Source: Purshia tridentata | Lineage: Eukaryota; Streptophyta; Magnoliopsida; Rosales; Rosaceae | Assembly: GCA_003254885.1 (NCBI GenBank) | Contig: QANT01008026.1 | Location: forward strand, 1 to 64,000 | DNA: 64,000 nucleotides | Reading direction: 5' to 3' | Shown: positions 45,949-59,000 of the stretch, in pieces | How the letters are laid out: every line of letters begins with the position of its first letter | Numbering within the stretch: the stretch's first letter is position 1 | Made by a program: the position numbers and the translations under genes | Notes under the pieces: model-generated | What the model saw: the letters and a program-made list of their open reading frames with translations, nothing else | What the model was told of the DNA's origin: nothing | Databases searched by the model: none

Positions 45949-48900
45949 ATGGGATCCATAGATGAAAAGATAGACCTAGAATCTGATGAGGAGATCCCTT
46001 TTAGCTCATCAGCAGCCACCAGTAAAGTAGAGGCCCTGGATTTTGAGATGTGTCATTTGCGTTCAAAGGCAGATGTGGCACACTCATGGATTTCAAGGCA
46101 TATGCGGACAAGAGTTCCAAGGAGTATATATATTGTCTTAATTAAAGCAAAGATCAACATGTTGCTACCCTTTGGTCCATTGGCGATTTTGCTACATTAT
46201 GTTACTGGAAAGCATGTATGAATTGCATCTCTATATCATCTTTGTGATCATTTGTTTTAGTTAGAAGAATGCAGTAAAATTTAGGAAGCAGGAAAGTATA
46301 GAAGAAAATATTGTCTCAACTGGAAATGATAACCTTGTGATGTAGCCTTATCTTATGTGGAAAGATATGCAAACATGGTTTCTCTTAGACGCATTCTTAC
46401 TTCAAGATTCAATAATTTGATTTGACTTCATCCCTGTTTTATAATTCATTGACAGTTACTTTGTATACGTTAGGGATGGGTCTTCTTCTTCAGCTTATTG
46501 GGCATCACACCTTTGGCAGAGCGTCTAGGATATGCCACAGAGTACGTACCGGTTTGTGAAATTAGATATAGCATTAAATTGTCACAACTTTGTCTGAGGC
46601 TAACTCTTGAGTTTACCAATTATTTTGGTGCAGGCAGCTCGCTTTCTACACAGGACCAACAGGTACAATTAGACTATTTACCGTGCCAACTGGTGTCAAG
46701 TGACTAGAAAAGCTAGAATGTGGATAGAGGTTACTGATAAGGCTGATGCACAACTATCTAATGTTTGAGATTATGAGACAATATAGCAGAAAGGAAGGCA
46801 ATGGGAAAAATTGCTGATTCAATATCTTATACCTTTATGTATTTTGTTGGATTGCAGTTGGGGGTCTTTTGAACGCCACATTTGGAAATGCAACAGAAAT
46901 GATTATATCAATTTATGCATTAAAGAATGGAATGATTAGGGTTGTTCAGCAATCTTTATTGGGCTCGATCTTGTCAAACATGCTCCTAGTGCTCGGATGT
47001 GCCTTCTTCACTGGCGGGATTGTTCATTACGAGAAAGTTCAGGTTTTCAACAAGGTAGATCTTGATAATCTTATTGAATTTGTTCCTGGAGATTTCCCGT
47101 ACCATTGGCTCTTTGACATTCATATCATCTAGCTGTAATAAAAAACATCTAAATGTGGTTACCTTTGAAACAGTCAGCTGCTGTCGTGAATTCTGGTTTG
47201 CTGTTGATGGCTGTATTGGGAATAATGTTTCCTGCTGTGCTTCATTTTACACACTCAGAGGTGCATTTTGGGAAGTCAGAGTTGTCCCTTTCAAGATTTA
47301 GCAGCTGCGTAATGCTAGTGGCATATGCAAGCTACCTTTTCTTTCAACTTAGAAGTCATCGTAATCTTTACAGTCCCATTGAAGAGGTCAGTTAAATTTG
47401 CCCATTTGTTTTACTGGATCTAGCATGTCATTGTTTTTCTATTTGAAATTCTGCATTGTTTATACTTCTTCTGGTGTTAGTTTTTTTTTTTTAATTTGAC
47501 TCAAAATGATGATTTATGCATATTTTAAATATTATATCATCTTAGATGCTTATAGGTGCTTTACTAAATTTGTTTTGATTTTCAATATTTTGTTTATTAT
47601 ACTGTTGTGTTCTTTGATTCAGTATTGTGCTGCTATATATCGAAAAGCATAAAATTAATTCATGGATTGATTAGTTTGACAACATTGTCTGACCCAAACT
47701 GCATTTAGTTGTGTTAATTATCCTCTCTTTTGAGATTGTTGCAGGAGCGAGACAAGAATGAAGATTCTGAAGAAGAAGAGGCTCCTGAGATAACTCAATG
47801 GGAAGCAATTGGCTGGCTTTCTGTTTTAACTGTGTGGGTGTCCATTTTGTCCGGATACCTTGTTGATGCTATCCAGGTAACGTCCATTAGATATACTGGC
47901 TCACTGTGCTCAGTATGCAGTTTTTGTAAACTGATGACCCTTTCCATTTTGAGTCTGTTGTCAAGGAAATGCATCAGATCTACTTAGTTTTCCAATTTAT
48001 ATCCAAAATATTGTAACTTTCAAAAGCTCAAGCAATTCTGTGGGTAGATCACCCTTCTCTTGGCCAAAAGTTTTAAGTTCTGAAATCCAATTTTATTCCA
48101 GTTATTAGGAGGAAGGCTGTGATAGATCACCCCCAGCCCATGGGTGTGGCTCCATCTTCCAAACTCATAGTGGTAGAAGAAATTCATGAGATGCTAGTGG
48201 CAAATTTGTACAAGTTGCTAGATATTGTGTAACTATGAGATAGAATCAGTTCCTCTAAACTTCCTAAAGATGGCCCAGCCACAACTTGACCAGAAAATCA
48301 TCACATTCATTGAAGTTTAATTTGATCTTTTCTTCTAAATGATGAGATCACCATTCTGACCACGTTGGAACTCTGCAACCAAAGAGCCACTTCAATTGAA
48401 ACCTTCAAGAACTTTTCAATAGTCAAACCCTTAATTCTTTACTCCATTCATTTGAACTTTTAGCCTACCCTCTCTACCTTTGATTTTCCCCACCCCATAA
48501 TAAGTATAGGTGGCATGTTCAACCTCCCATTTGAGTTGAACATAAATTTTGGCATCAGAACTTGTTGTCCAACATCAATTTGTTCTCAAGCTCTTTGTGC
48601 CAAAATTCATTTTTCCGTATTTGACTGTGAAGCACATTTCTTTTTCTTGGTTTATTGATAGTTTGGCCATTTTGTGATATTATTTGATAATTTACTATAT
48701 TTATGGTTTCTCCAGGGAGCATCCGACTCTTTCAACATGCCTGTGGCATTTATTAGTGTCATTCTGCTCCCAATTGTAGGAAATGCTGCAGAGCATGCAA
48801 GTGCTATCATGTTTGCCATGAAGGATAAGCTTGTGAGTATTTGAAGATTTATAAACCTCATTTTAGAGATTTCATTTGAGTTTATTGATGGAATTAATCT

Positions 48901-49709
48901 TTCCACAGGATATCACACTTGGAGTTGCTATTGGATCGTCTACACAAATATCCATGTTTGTGGTAAGGACTGAATTGCTAATGATAGAATGTTGGACCAT
49001 CACCAACATCTATTGGACTTGCTTGTTATAGATTTTCTTCAGTTGATTACATTCCATAAAACAGGGTTACACATTGATGAAACTGTTTTTTTTTTCCTTA
49101 GAATGGAATTAGAAAAGGCTGATCCTTTTTGCGCTCTTGATAATTGTAGATCCCCTTCTGTGTAGTTGTTGGGTGGATCATGGGAAAGCCAATGGACTTG
49201 AATTTTCAACTCTTTGAGACTGCTACACTCTTTATCACTGTGCTAGTAGTGGCATTTATGTTGCAGGTTTGTGAGTTACTTCTTGTTTGTCTTGTAATCT
49301 CATAATCCTAGCCTTTCTCATTTCTTAGTTGCTGTTTTTTCATTTTGGCTTCATAAGATTCATTGCCTTTATCTTTGTAGGAGGGGACATCAAACTACTT
49401 TAAAGGCTTGATGCTTATTCTGTGCTATCTCATAGTCGCAGCCAGTTTTTTTGTACACGTTGATCCTTCGGAAGGTGAGTCACAAATAACTTATTATATG
49501 TTTTTTGGTGAAAAATAGGGGATTCTTTCTTACCCATGGAAATGCCATTTCTGTATACATGGGCATTTACAGGCCTCATAAATTTTATAGATCTCATTCT
49601 TGCTTAATTTGTGACACACCGCTGCTTTGGTATTCTATTAACATAAATAATTAATTGAACTTGATCTTAGTTATTTGTTTGTGTGGGCTCTGTTGCAGAT
49701 GGTAATTAA
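45949..49709 (+). CDS. CAX: Vacuolar cation/proton exchanger (CAX2/CAX5-like)
   Basis: Tonoplast Ca2+/Mn2+-H+ antiporter of the type I CAX family, 432 residues. Eleven coding exons: 45949-46215, 46474-46541, 46634-46662 (29 bp), 46858-47054, 47174-47386, 47745-47876, 48716-48832, 48909-48962, 49150-49266, 49381-49474 and 49699-49709. The ATG is the first base after a leader intron (45365-45948). The cytosolic N-terminus of about 60 residues is followed by 11 predicted membrane spans. Both cation-binding alpha-repeats are present: [20 protein letters not shown] and [20 protein letters not shown]. Between the halves is the acidic loop ([12 protein letters not shown]) typical of CAX. The C-terminus is short (HVDPSEDGN). 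Sequence style favours the type I-B (CAX2/5/6) branch over CAX1/3, by recollection only. Confidence 0.93.
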
Positions 49710-51362
49710 ACTAGCCAATATTGGAGTTGTGGCCTTGCATGCATGTGACAATCTATGCAGTACATACATCTGCATGCAAAAATGGGGTAGGAGATATACG
49801 TGAAGCTACTTGATCTTGATTCCACGATTTCTCAATCCCTGTGATGCTGTTTTGTTTGTTGTATTTTTCTTGATCGTGTAATGGAAGATCTATATGATCT
49901 CCCACTCCAAGCATCATCAGAAGGCTGGAAACTTTTTGGCCTTGTATAATAGTCTTATTATTCTTTAACAAGCATGAATTGAGAACATTGTAATCCTGGT
50001 TGGTCAATTTGCAGTTCACACTTTTGCAATGGATTTATATAAAATGAATTGTTTGACTTTGAATCAAAATTTTGTTTCTTGTAAGTTTGCCTCCCATCTT
50101 TTCTTTTGTTAATTCAGAATTTTTGGCAGTAACACCGTACGTAACTGTTGTCCTTCTGATATTTAGTGAACATTTAATTAATTACACTGTCCTCTCGAAC
50201 ATGGCAAAACTAATGGTCAAAATTTTTCTACTCTAGTAGTAGCAATAACGTGACAGAATCTGTCTTCGTTTTCTTAGGTATAAATGATTATACACTCCAT
50301 TCATTACCAACAACAATAAAAATGAAATAAACTTGCAGTTACAGTAACCCACTCACGACATTCATTATTTGAGAGAACTAAGAACTGGGATCCAAAACCT
50401 TTTTGAGAAAATTGAGGATTATAAAATACAAAACAACATACGCTGATCTATGAATCAAGGCTCCAGCTGCTTCTCAGTACTTTCCTGGTGTGTAGAAAAT
50501 TGAGAATAGACAGAGTAATGATGAACTGTTTTAGTACTTTTTATCCTTTATCGACTTTGCTGAATGGAATGGCTGATATTACGATGTAGTATCTGCTAGA
50601 GTATAAGAGCAAAGTTATACTTGAGAACTAAGTTTGAGAAAACAATACAAAGAAAGTAAGTGCAGAACAATATTAATTCGACCACTTCTTCTTTTTCTCT
50701 CTGTTCTTGTTTTGCTCTTAGAAAGTTTCTGCTGTATGTATGCGTCTGAGTAGAGCTGGGGCTAAACCAAAACCCAACATACATATATATGCAATTTCTG
50801 TATTAATCAACTGCTGGTTGATAATATGTAGCTACTTATATTGCAGATGTTGGGTTTGCCTCCCCCCAAAACTTTGTTTCTTGATGTTGGGTTTGCCTCT
50901 GCCTTTAATTTTGTTTCTTTTGTGCTCTCTCTCTCTCTGAATAATTTTTCAGCCAATTTTCGATTTGTTTCAAAACGATTTGTGATATTGACATTTGACA
51001 ATGCCATATTGAATAAAAAAATTGGTCACTTTTTCTTTATTTCTTGAAAATTAAAACAAAAATGTGGGAATAATGCTGACAGTTTGATAACTCCCCCTCC
51101 CCACTCTATACATTTGAAACTTTTCTGCACCTCCTCCATCGACTCCTTAATTTCAATCATAATTTTCCATAATATATATGGAATTATCAAATTAATTAGT
51201 ACCCCTATCAACTACACGGTACCATCTCACTTAATTCTGCATCTTTATCAATTCTACTTTTTTCTTTCTATTTAAATCCAAAATATCTTTTAAAACTTCA
51301 AATTATAAGAACCTCCATAGTCTCTGGCTCTTTCATATTGACCTCCATATCTCTTCTTCCAT
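49710..51362. other. Intergenic spacer between CAX and TBL
   Basis: The first 350 bases are probably CAX 3' untranslated sequence. There is no gene. A 40-bp near-duplicate ('gatgttgggtttgcctc' at about 50846 and 50883) and a short CT run occur near 50920. 'ctgcttctcagtactttcctggtgtg' at about 50469 resembles sequence at about 44995, so the CAX gene is bracketed by a small direct repeat. Confidence 0.5.
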
Positions 51363-52956
51363 ATGGGTGCATTGGGTGCTCCCATTCATGCCCTTGTTCT
51401 GGTGCTAGTGCTACCACTTGTTGTACACCACCAGCACCAAGTATATGGGAAGCAGAACAACAACCTTAAGAAGTGTGACATTTACCAAGGAACATGGGTT
51501 TACGATGATTCTTATCCTCTTTATGATTCAAGTCTCTGCGACTTCATAGAGATACCCTTTGATTGCCAGAGGAATGGTCGACCAGACCACCTCTATCTCA
51601 AATATAGATGGCAACCCTCTGCATGCATGTTACCAAGGTACGTAATTACGTACCTTATCTATTCGGATTATATCTCTACTAGAAAGATGATATAGAAGAT
51701 CTTGATTGATCGAGATGTTGTAGTAGCTATCATTTATGTTATTATATATAATGACATAATTAAATCAATTTGAATATATAGGTTTGATGGCGAAGATTTC
51801 ATGGAGAGATTGAGGGATAAGCGCATCATGTTTGTTGGAGACTCGATAGGTTTGAATCAATGGCAATCCCTCACATGCATGCTTCATGCAGCCTCACCAC
51901 ATTCCGAGTATACTCTTGAGAGAACCGGAAGTATCTCCTCATTCAAATTTTTGGTATGCTAGCCTGGATCTTTTTAATTACCCTAATTAGTCCGAATCTC
52001 AATCTACTAGAATGAATTTAATTAATAATAAAAAAATATATAGTTGGTTGATTGATCAACATTATACTGTATATATATGCAGAGTCGCAATGTTTCTGTG
52101 AAGGTTGCACGCAATGCATTTCTGGTTGACATTGTTGATGTCAAAAATTATGGTCGGGTTTTGAAACTCAACACCATCGACCACAAGAATGAGGAAGCTT
52201 GGAAGGACGCTGATGTGTTGATTTTCAACACGTGGCATTGGTGGCTCCACTCAGGAAGGGAACAACCGTGAGATCGATCACTAGCTATATATAGAGGCCT
52301 TCAACTAATATATATAATTAAGTTGATTAGTTTAAATTAATTAATTCCAAAATATCGATCGATGCTATGATATTATTATTATATATGTCTGGCAGGTGGG
52401 ATTTTATTGAAGATGGAGACACTTTTCATCAAGACATAAATCGGCTTGTTGCATATGAGAAAGCCTTAAGAACTTGGGCTCAATGGGTTGACAAACATGT
52501 TGATTCTACGAAAACCAAGGTCTTCTTCCAAGGCATTTCACCAACTCATTCTAAGTAAGTTTAATTGACAAATTAATATTATTGGATCATAATTAATTAT
52601 AATAAGTGTCTAATATTCTTTCTCGATGATATCGTAATAATTAATGTGAAATCAGTGCAAGTCATTGGGGGTACCCTGAAGGGAAGAACTGCAGTGAAGA
52701 GAGACGACCACTATCAGAGCCACCGTACCCAAGAAGCCGACTTAGAGCAGAAGTGATAGTGGAGAAAGTGTTGAGGGACATGTCAAAGCCGGTGCACCTG
52801 CTTAATATAACAGGACTCTCAGGGCGGAGGAAAGACGCGCATCCATCAATATACGGCAGGCGAGGCCACTACGGCATGGACTGTAGCCACTGGTGTCTCG
52901 CCGGACTTCCTGATACTTGGAACCAACTCTTTTACGCTGAGCTCATTCGAACTTAA
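51363..52956 (+). CDS. Trichome birefringence-like (TBL/PMR5) O-acetyltransferase
   Basis: Golgi-localised polysaccharide O-acetyltransferase family (DUF231/PC-esterase), acetylating wall xylan, mannan or related polymers. Five exons: 51363-51637, 51782-51953, 52083-52267, 52396-52554 and 52656-52956; product 363 residues. The ATG at 51363 opens a hydrophobic signal/anchor ([14 protein letters not shown]). The PMR5N/TBL cysteine domain follows ([20 protein letters not shown] ... [17 protein letters not shown]). The GDS esterase motif is present ([13 protein letters not shown]), with NTWHWW in the middle and the C-terminal DxxH motif ([15 protein letters not shown]), so the catalytic Ser, Asp and His are intact. 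The compact size fits the TBL38-43 branch. The polymer acetylated cannot be read from the sequence. Confidence 0.93.
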
Positions 52957-54299
52957 ACTATATATTAATTTGTAGGATCGAAATTATTAAAAGTCATTCA
53001 AACGTACACACACTAAATCCAAGTTTGCTGCTGGTTGTCGTAGCTAGTCTTAAAGAAAAATGATGATATACAGGTGGAAGTCAAAGTTTAAAATCAAGTT
53101 TAATTGACGCAGCTATATATCTAGCTGGCCATCAGAGTTGTCATTGTCATATGACTCAAAAGTTGTGTGGACTTGACTGATTTGTTATTTATTACTGCAT
53201 GCAAGTGAAACATCTTTTATTATATATATCTTATTTGCTTTCATTTATTAATTCATTGTACTACAAGACTATCTACAAGCATGCATGCACATTTTTGTGA
53301 AGTGCACTGAGCTACGACTCGAGCACTGAGTCTTCTCTCTCGCGTCCCCACACGGCATCACCACCTGTCTTCATGCACCTTCATAACTACAACTTAGAAA
53401 CTTAGAATAATGGAGATGCTTTTCATGTGTTGTCCATATATGTGCATATACGGGTACGTTGAATGGTTGTGATCGACCTTGTGGCATGACCCACTTTGTA
53501 AATGAGCTGTAAAATGCAGACAAATCTTTTGGTTGCCGCTGGTTTACTATATGCAGCACATCTTTATTATAGTATAAATGTACGTTAGACCATCAAATTT
53601 AAAATTAATTAGTAATGAATTGTGACCGTTCATCATATTATATTTTTTTATAACATAAAGCTTTTTAGGGGACTAGCTAGGCCAAGAAAAATAGGGTCGA
53701 CAAACAATGATATGATAGATCTGCAGATTCTGACAAACATATTGTGATGCAAGTTGCTCCCACCCATGCACTGCTTTCAAACGCGTAGAGAATTTAAACA
53801 AAAAACACTAGAATGTGTTGTCTCCTTGCAGAATATAATGCAATTAATACATGATATTAAAATATGGAAGGGCTGCGCGTCTAATAAAGACTTTGACTGT
53901 GAAAATTAGTATTCACATTTTCATTTCATTTCATCCTATCGTTTCCAATGTGAAACATAAGACCTCCATATTAAATTAAAGAGAAAATATAATATATAAG
54001 TTATAACGACCTAATCATACTAATGAATAAGTTTATTCGATCGAGTACTTATTGCTGTGGGGTCGAGAACCAGTATTTGTGAGTGAGTATGAGTGAAATG
54101 GCGTTGTACAAAGAATGAAATGTCCTTGTCATGGCCAGGATACAACAAAGGGGTAATAACTCTTTGAGGACCCTCCAATGGTCAAATTAATTAGAAGATT
54201 GGAACCCAAAAAAAAAATTTAATTAATTTCATCTATCGAACAAAATGTGATGAATATGACACACTTGATCCTTTTCTGCTCATGTGGCATGATTTCTCG
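52957..54299. other. Intergenic spacer
   Basis: 3' flank of the TBL gene followed by about 1 kb of AT-rich sequence. No supportable gene, RNA or element was recognised. Confidence 0.5.
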
Positions 54300-54721
54300 T
54301 AGATGTGTCAAGTGGGCAAGGCCAGCTCGAGCATGACATGACACGACACAATTAAAATAGGCACAACACCGCAAGAGTAAATGGGTTAGGTCTGACCAAA
54401 GTTTTTTGCACATTAGAGTAAATAGATCGAGCCGAACACGAGCATAATATGGACCAAGCACAACATGAGCACGGGCATAAAATGAGCCCAAAATGGGCAT
54501 GACTCCTAATATTATTTTATCCATTTTTAGAGAACTTTCGACGTGAACATTCAATTTTCATTTAAAAAAATTTTCTCACTCCTAAAAAATAAAAAAAGAT
54601 GTATGGATTCGCCCGTTTAAGTTACAACACGAGCGCAAATGATCCGCGGGTAATAAGCACAGCATAAAAGTATGATGGGCTGAACATGTCAAATCGAACC
54701 GGCCTGTTTGTGACACCTCTA
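54300..54721. mobile_element. Non-autonomous hAT-like MITE
   Basis: A 422-bp element with inverted ends, left TAGATGTGTCAAGTGGGCAA and right (reverse complement) TAGAGGTGTCACAAACAGGC. The left flank is ATTTCTCG and the right flank GTTTCTCT, an 8-bp target duplication matching at 6 of 8 positions. The interior is rich in 'cacgacac' and 'gggcataaaatgagccc'-type words. An 8-bp duplication with TAG.GGTGTCA-type ends fits hAT-derived MITEs. No transposase is present. Confidence 0.7.
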
Positions 54722-54915
54722 GTTTCTCTTTCTCGTGTGAATATGAATAATTTATTCCTCTCACAATCGTTGCAGGGATTCTCAACTGCAATGCTATTTT
54801 GTACCGCCTTCGACTTATGTATCTGTATAGCTGGTTGGTACAATATTATTTCTTCTTTGTTTATCTTCCTTTTTTGACAAAACCAGAATGCTATTGAATG
54901 CGCCACCTTTTTTTA

Positions 54916-55147
54916 TCACCCCGAAATGAATTGGAAATGAAACAAGAATCTATGTGACAAGTGACAACTTTTTTTTTTTTTTGGAAAAAAAGCTCTTAAA
55001 TGCATGTCTTTAAAGATATGGGACAAACTCCNTCACCCCGAAATGAATTGAAAATGAAACAATAATCTATGTGACAAGTGACAACTTTTTTTTTTTTTGG
55101 AAAAAAAGCTCTTAAATGCATGTCTTTAAAGATATGGGACAAACTCC
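54916..55147. other. Duplicated 115-bp sequence around a single N (likely assembly join)
   Basis: Bases 54916-55031 and 55033-55147 are the same 115-116 bp sequence (TCACCCCGAAATGAATTG... to GGGACAAACTCC), separated by one N at 55032. They differ at two substitutions and in the length of a T run. As at 38486, this looks like overlapping contig or haplotype ends placed side by side. Confidence 0.85.
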
Positions 55148-55491
55148 ACCGTAAGATGAAGACAATAAATTAAACATGTGCCACCTGATCACCAGATCTG
55201 ACATTGATTCAATGTTTGGGTGTTTGCTTCAGCATTCCAATATTATTTCCAAAGAACACATGTTTTCATTTACTTTGTAGTAATTAATCAAAACGTAAGA
55301 GCTAATTACCTCAAATTATATGCTTAGTGGAGTTATGATCTGATTATCACTCCAAGGGATGACATTCACTCAATCTCAGTTCGCTTCATATAAGAATTCT
55401 CACATACAAAATGTTGTAATGAAAAGCATGGCTCGTTGCTCAAAAGGTCTTTGTGATTGTTTGAATGACAAACTATCGCGCATGAGTTCCC

Positions 55492-55524
<33 letters not shown>

Positions 55525-56028
55525 TGTTGATATTTAACTGTTTATATTTAAACTAAAGACCCAGAAACATATCTTACTAAAAAGGAAAAGTCTGTGAAAA
55601 ATATGGACAGTTGACTAAATTGAGGTTTTGCTTCTAGTTACAGTATAGGTTCCAACTTCCAACATACCATTTCAGTTAGAATTCTTATAGTATAGACAGT
55701 CATCGTCACATGCCGAGGTAAAAGAAAATTCCCATAAAGAATTTACCAAAAAGATCAGAAAGAATATAGTCTTAGCAAATGGTCCACACTTTCCACACGC
55801 AAACATGTATTTTTATGCAAAGGACTTTTTTCATTGCTGGTTAACATAATGCACTTTCAATCTTAGTCCCACACTCTCTTGCCTGTTCAATCCTCATTTC
55901 CATTCTCCAACTTTCTAGTTTCTATGACTCTCTCTCTCTCTCTCTTTCTCTGGACTTCAAAAGCTGAGCGACTCAGAGTTTGAGGCTTTGAGCTTTCACT
56001 TTTCAGCATAATTTGTACAGAACTCTAA
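55148..56028. other. Promoter region of the LRR-malectin kinase
   Basis: No gene. It holds (CA)n(TA)n at about 55492-55524 and a CT tract near 55929-55945 in the likely 5' leader. Confidence 0.6.
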
Positions 56029-59000
56029 ATGGGAACTACTCATTTTTCATTTCCTAGGTTGCTTCTTTCATATCTCATCTGTTCCACTACATTTTCCTTC
56101 TTTGCAACCTTTGGACAGTCAGCCACAGCCACAGCTAAGCTTCACACTCAGGAAGGTACCTCCTAAAATTTTACAGCTTTCTTCACAACCCATGTGGCTT
56201 CTAAGATAAGAAAAGAAGAGGAAAAGCTTTTATTTAATGCACCTATGCATTTGGTCATTCTTGATTGGCCCATTTCATCTAAGCTGATTTGTTCTGTCAG
56301 TCAAGTTGACTTGTGTCCTAAAAATTGGCATTCAACTCAGCTTAGCTGAATTGGGTTCTCATGGTATTCAAGAGTCTTCATTACATTGAGTCCTTGGTTG
56401 GTCTTTGAGCAGGACTTGATAGGTTGTTTGTTATACGATTTTTTCAAACAATTTCTTAGAAAAACAAACAGGTGATTTTATTCATATATATGTATATATT
56501 TTTTATTGGGTACTTTTTTTATGGAACAGTGAACGTATTGAGAGAGATAGGGAAGAAGCTGGGGAAGAAAGACTGGGATTTTGGAAAAGATCCATGCAGT
56601 GGAGAAGGGAATTGGACGGTACCGGTAGATGAGAGTAGAAAAGGAGGCTTTGACAGCTCTGTCATATGTGATTGCAGCTTCAACCACAATTCCTCTTGCC
56701 ACGTAGTAAGCATGTACACCACTCTTTCTCCCTCTTAATTTCCCTTGATTACAAAATGTGTAATAGAGTAATGCAAGTTTTACTACATTGTAGTCTACCA
56801 ATTGCTGTTCTTTTTAGGTTGGATAATAACCCAAAGCCTGTGGAGTGTGGACCTAAGCATTATTGTAACAGAGTTGACCAGTAGTGACAAAATAAATTGT
56901 AGCCCCAAAATGGCAAATTGATTATATTGGTTGGGTTGTTTTGCTTTGTGTGTATTTGTAAACAGTTTTTATATGTATGTTTCGATGCACTGTCATGTAC
57001 TGCAGTTAGCATAACGTCTGTAGGTTAGGTTATTGATGGAAAACTACATGTGTCTATCAACAATTCTGCTCCTATTTTTAAGCATTTCTTTTGTATCAAA
57101 CAGTTTATTATCTGAAGTCAATCATTTAAATTTTAGCTAATGTTCTGATTGATGAGTTGTCCAAATTCTTGATTACTTTAACATTCATGGGTTTTTATGT
57201 TGTGTGAATCTTTTGAGAAGTCAATGCTCATGTCAATAACTGTAATACCATTAAACGAGGAGCTCAGCCTAAAGAATCTGCTGTTGTGCATTTTACGTAC
57301 TTTAATTTTGAGTTATTTCTTAAGGCATGTCCTGATAGCTCTTCTAATTTTCTCTGGTGGTATATTGCAGAGCTTTAAAGGCACAAAATCTATCAGCTAC
57401 TGTGCCACCAGAGTTTTCTAAGCTTCACTACCTCAAAGAATTGTAAGCAAAACAAGTTCCTCTCGTAAATTGATCCTCAATCCAGCATTCCTATTCTAAA
57501 CTATTTGTTCTGCCTTTCTTCTATACTAAACCATGTTTGTATATCTTGCAATCCTATTTCTTTTATAGAGACTTGAGTCGAAACTGCCTCAATGGTTCTA
57601 TACCTCCCCAATGGGCTACAATGCGCTTGGTCACACTGTAAGCACCCCATTCTTCATTAATTACTAATAATTAAATTGAAGTGTAATTGTATGCCTTACC
57701 TTTCTATTGGATGTGCAGCTCTCTTATGGGAAACAGATTGTCAGGTCCATTTCCAAAAGTTCTCACCAATATCACCACCCTCAGAAACTTGTATGTTTAA
57801 TTCTCTCTTTAATTCTTACATTGATGACCATAAATATAGCTGATAACAAGATGCTGGTTCAGGTTGGATTCCTACTATTGTACGGATGCAGACCTGTTTC
57901 TATTTTTATTGGTTAGAACTGAGTCTCTCTATACTCATTTGTTGAAGCTCAACATGAAATCCATACTCCAATGTATTTTTACCAAGAGAGGAAAATTTAT
58001 AATTTCATACAAACAAATTGTATCCAGCTTATGTGGCTAGTGAATCCAGAGCAAATTACTCCCCGATTTTAATTGAACTCAGGATCAATCTGATTTATCC
58101 ATGGATCTGGTTAATCTACTGTTTTTTTCAAGTTTGTCTTAAACACCATTTTATACTCTTTATTAAATTTACTATATGAGTACATATTACTTACAGGAGC
58201 ATCGAAGGAAACCTTTTTTCAGGACCCATTCCACCAGAAATTGGAAAGTTGATCAAGTTAGAAAAGCTGTAATTTCTCATCTTCTTCTTCATGTGCAATC
58301 TGTTATTGGAAATGCCCACTATTATTATCCAAGATTTTTCTGTTCATTCTCAATTATTTCATTGACATTATCATTTTTGTTTTTGCTTCAGCATCCTATC
58401 TTCAAATGCCTTCACTGGAGAATTGCCATTGGCACTAGCGAAGTTGACCAACCTGTCTGATATGTATGCAAGCATATCTTTCTTATTAATATGGTTTTCA
58501 ACCTAATTAAATAATCAATAACTTAGTAATTGCGTAGTATCTGGTTACAGTCATTGGGGTGCCATAAGTTACACATAACAGATTTTATATTTATATTGAT
58601 AGTGGTTTTTGTAATATCTTTGAAATATTTGATGTTTACTGGTTTGCCTTCTAAGTTTGTTTCTTTGGTACATTTTAGGAGGATAAGTGACAATAATTTC
58701 TCTGGAAACATACCTGATTTCGTTGGGAATTGGACACAGATTTCAAAACTGTAAGCTTCCCCCTTGTAGTTTTACAACTGCAATCATAGTATATGCTTTA
58801 CTGATTTTGAAAATTTCCACTCTTATGTTACAGGCTTATAGAGGGTTGCTCTCTTGAGGGGCCTATACCTTCTAGCATATCCGCCTTAACAAGCTTAACT
58901 GATCTGTATGCAATTCTATTGTTTTATCTTCTTTTTTGTTGAACAAGATTATGAAGTTATAGCTTTAAGTTTTTAGTGTCTTTTAGGAGGATAACGGACC

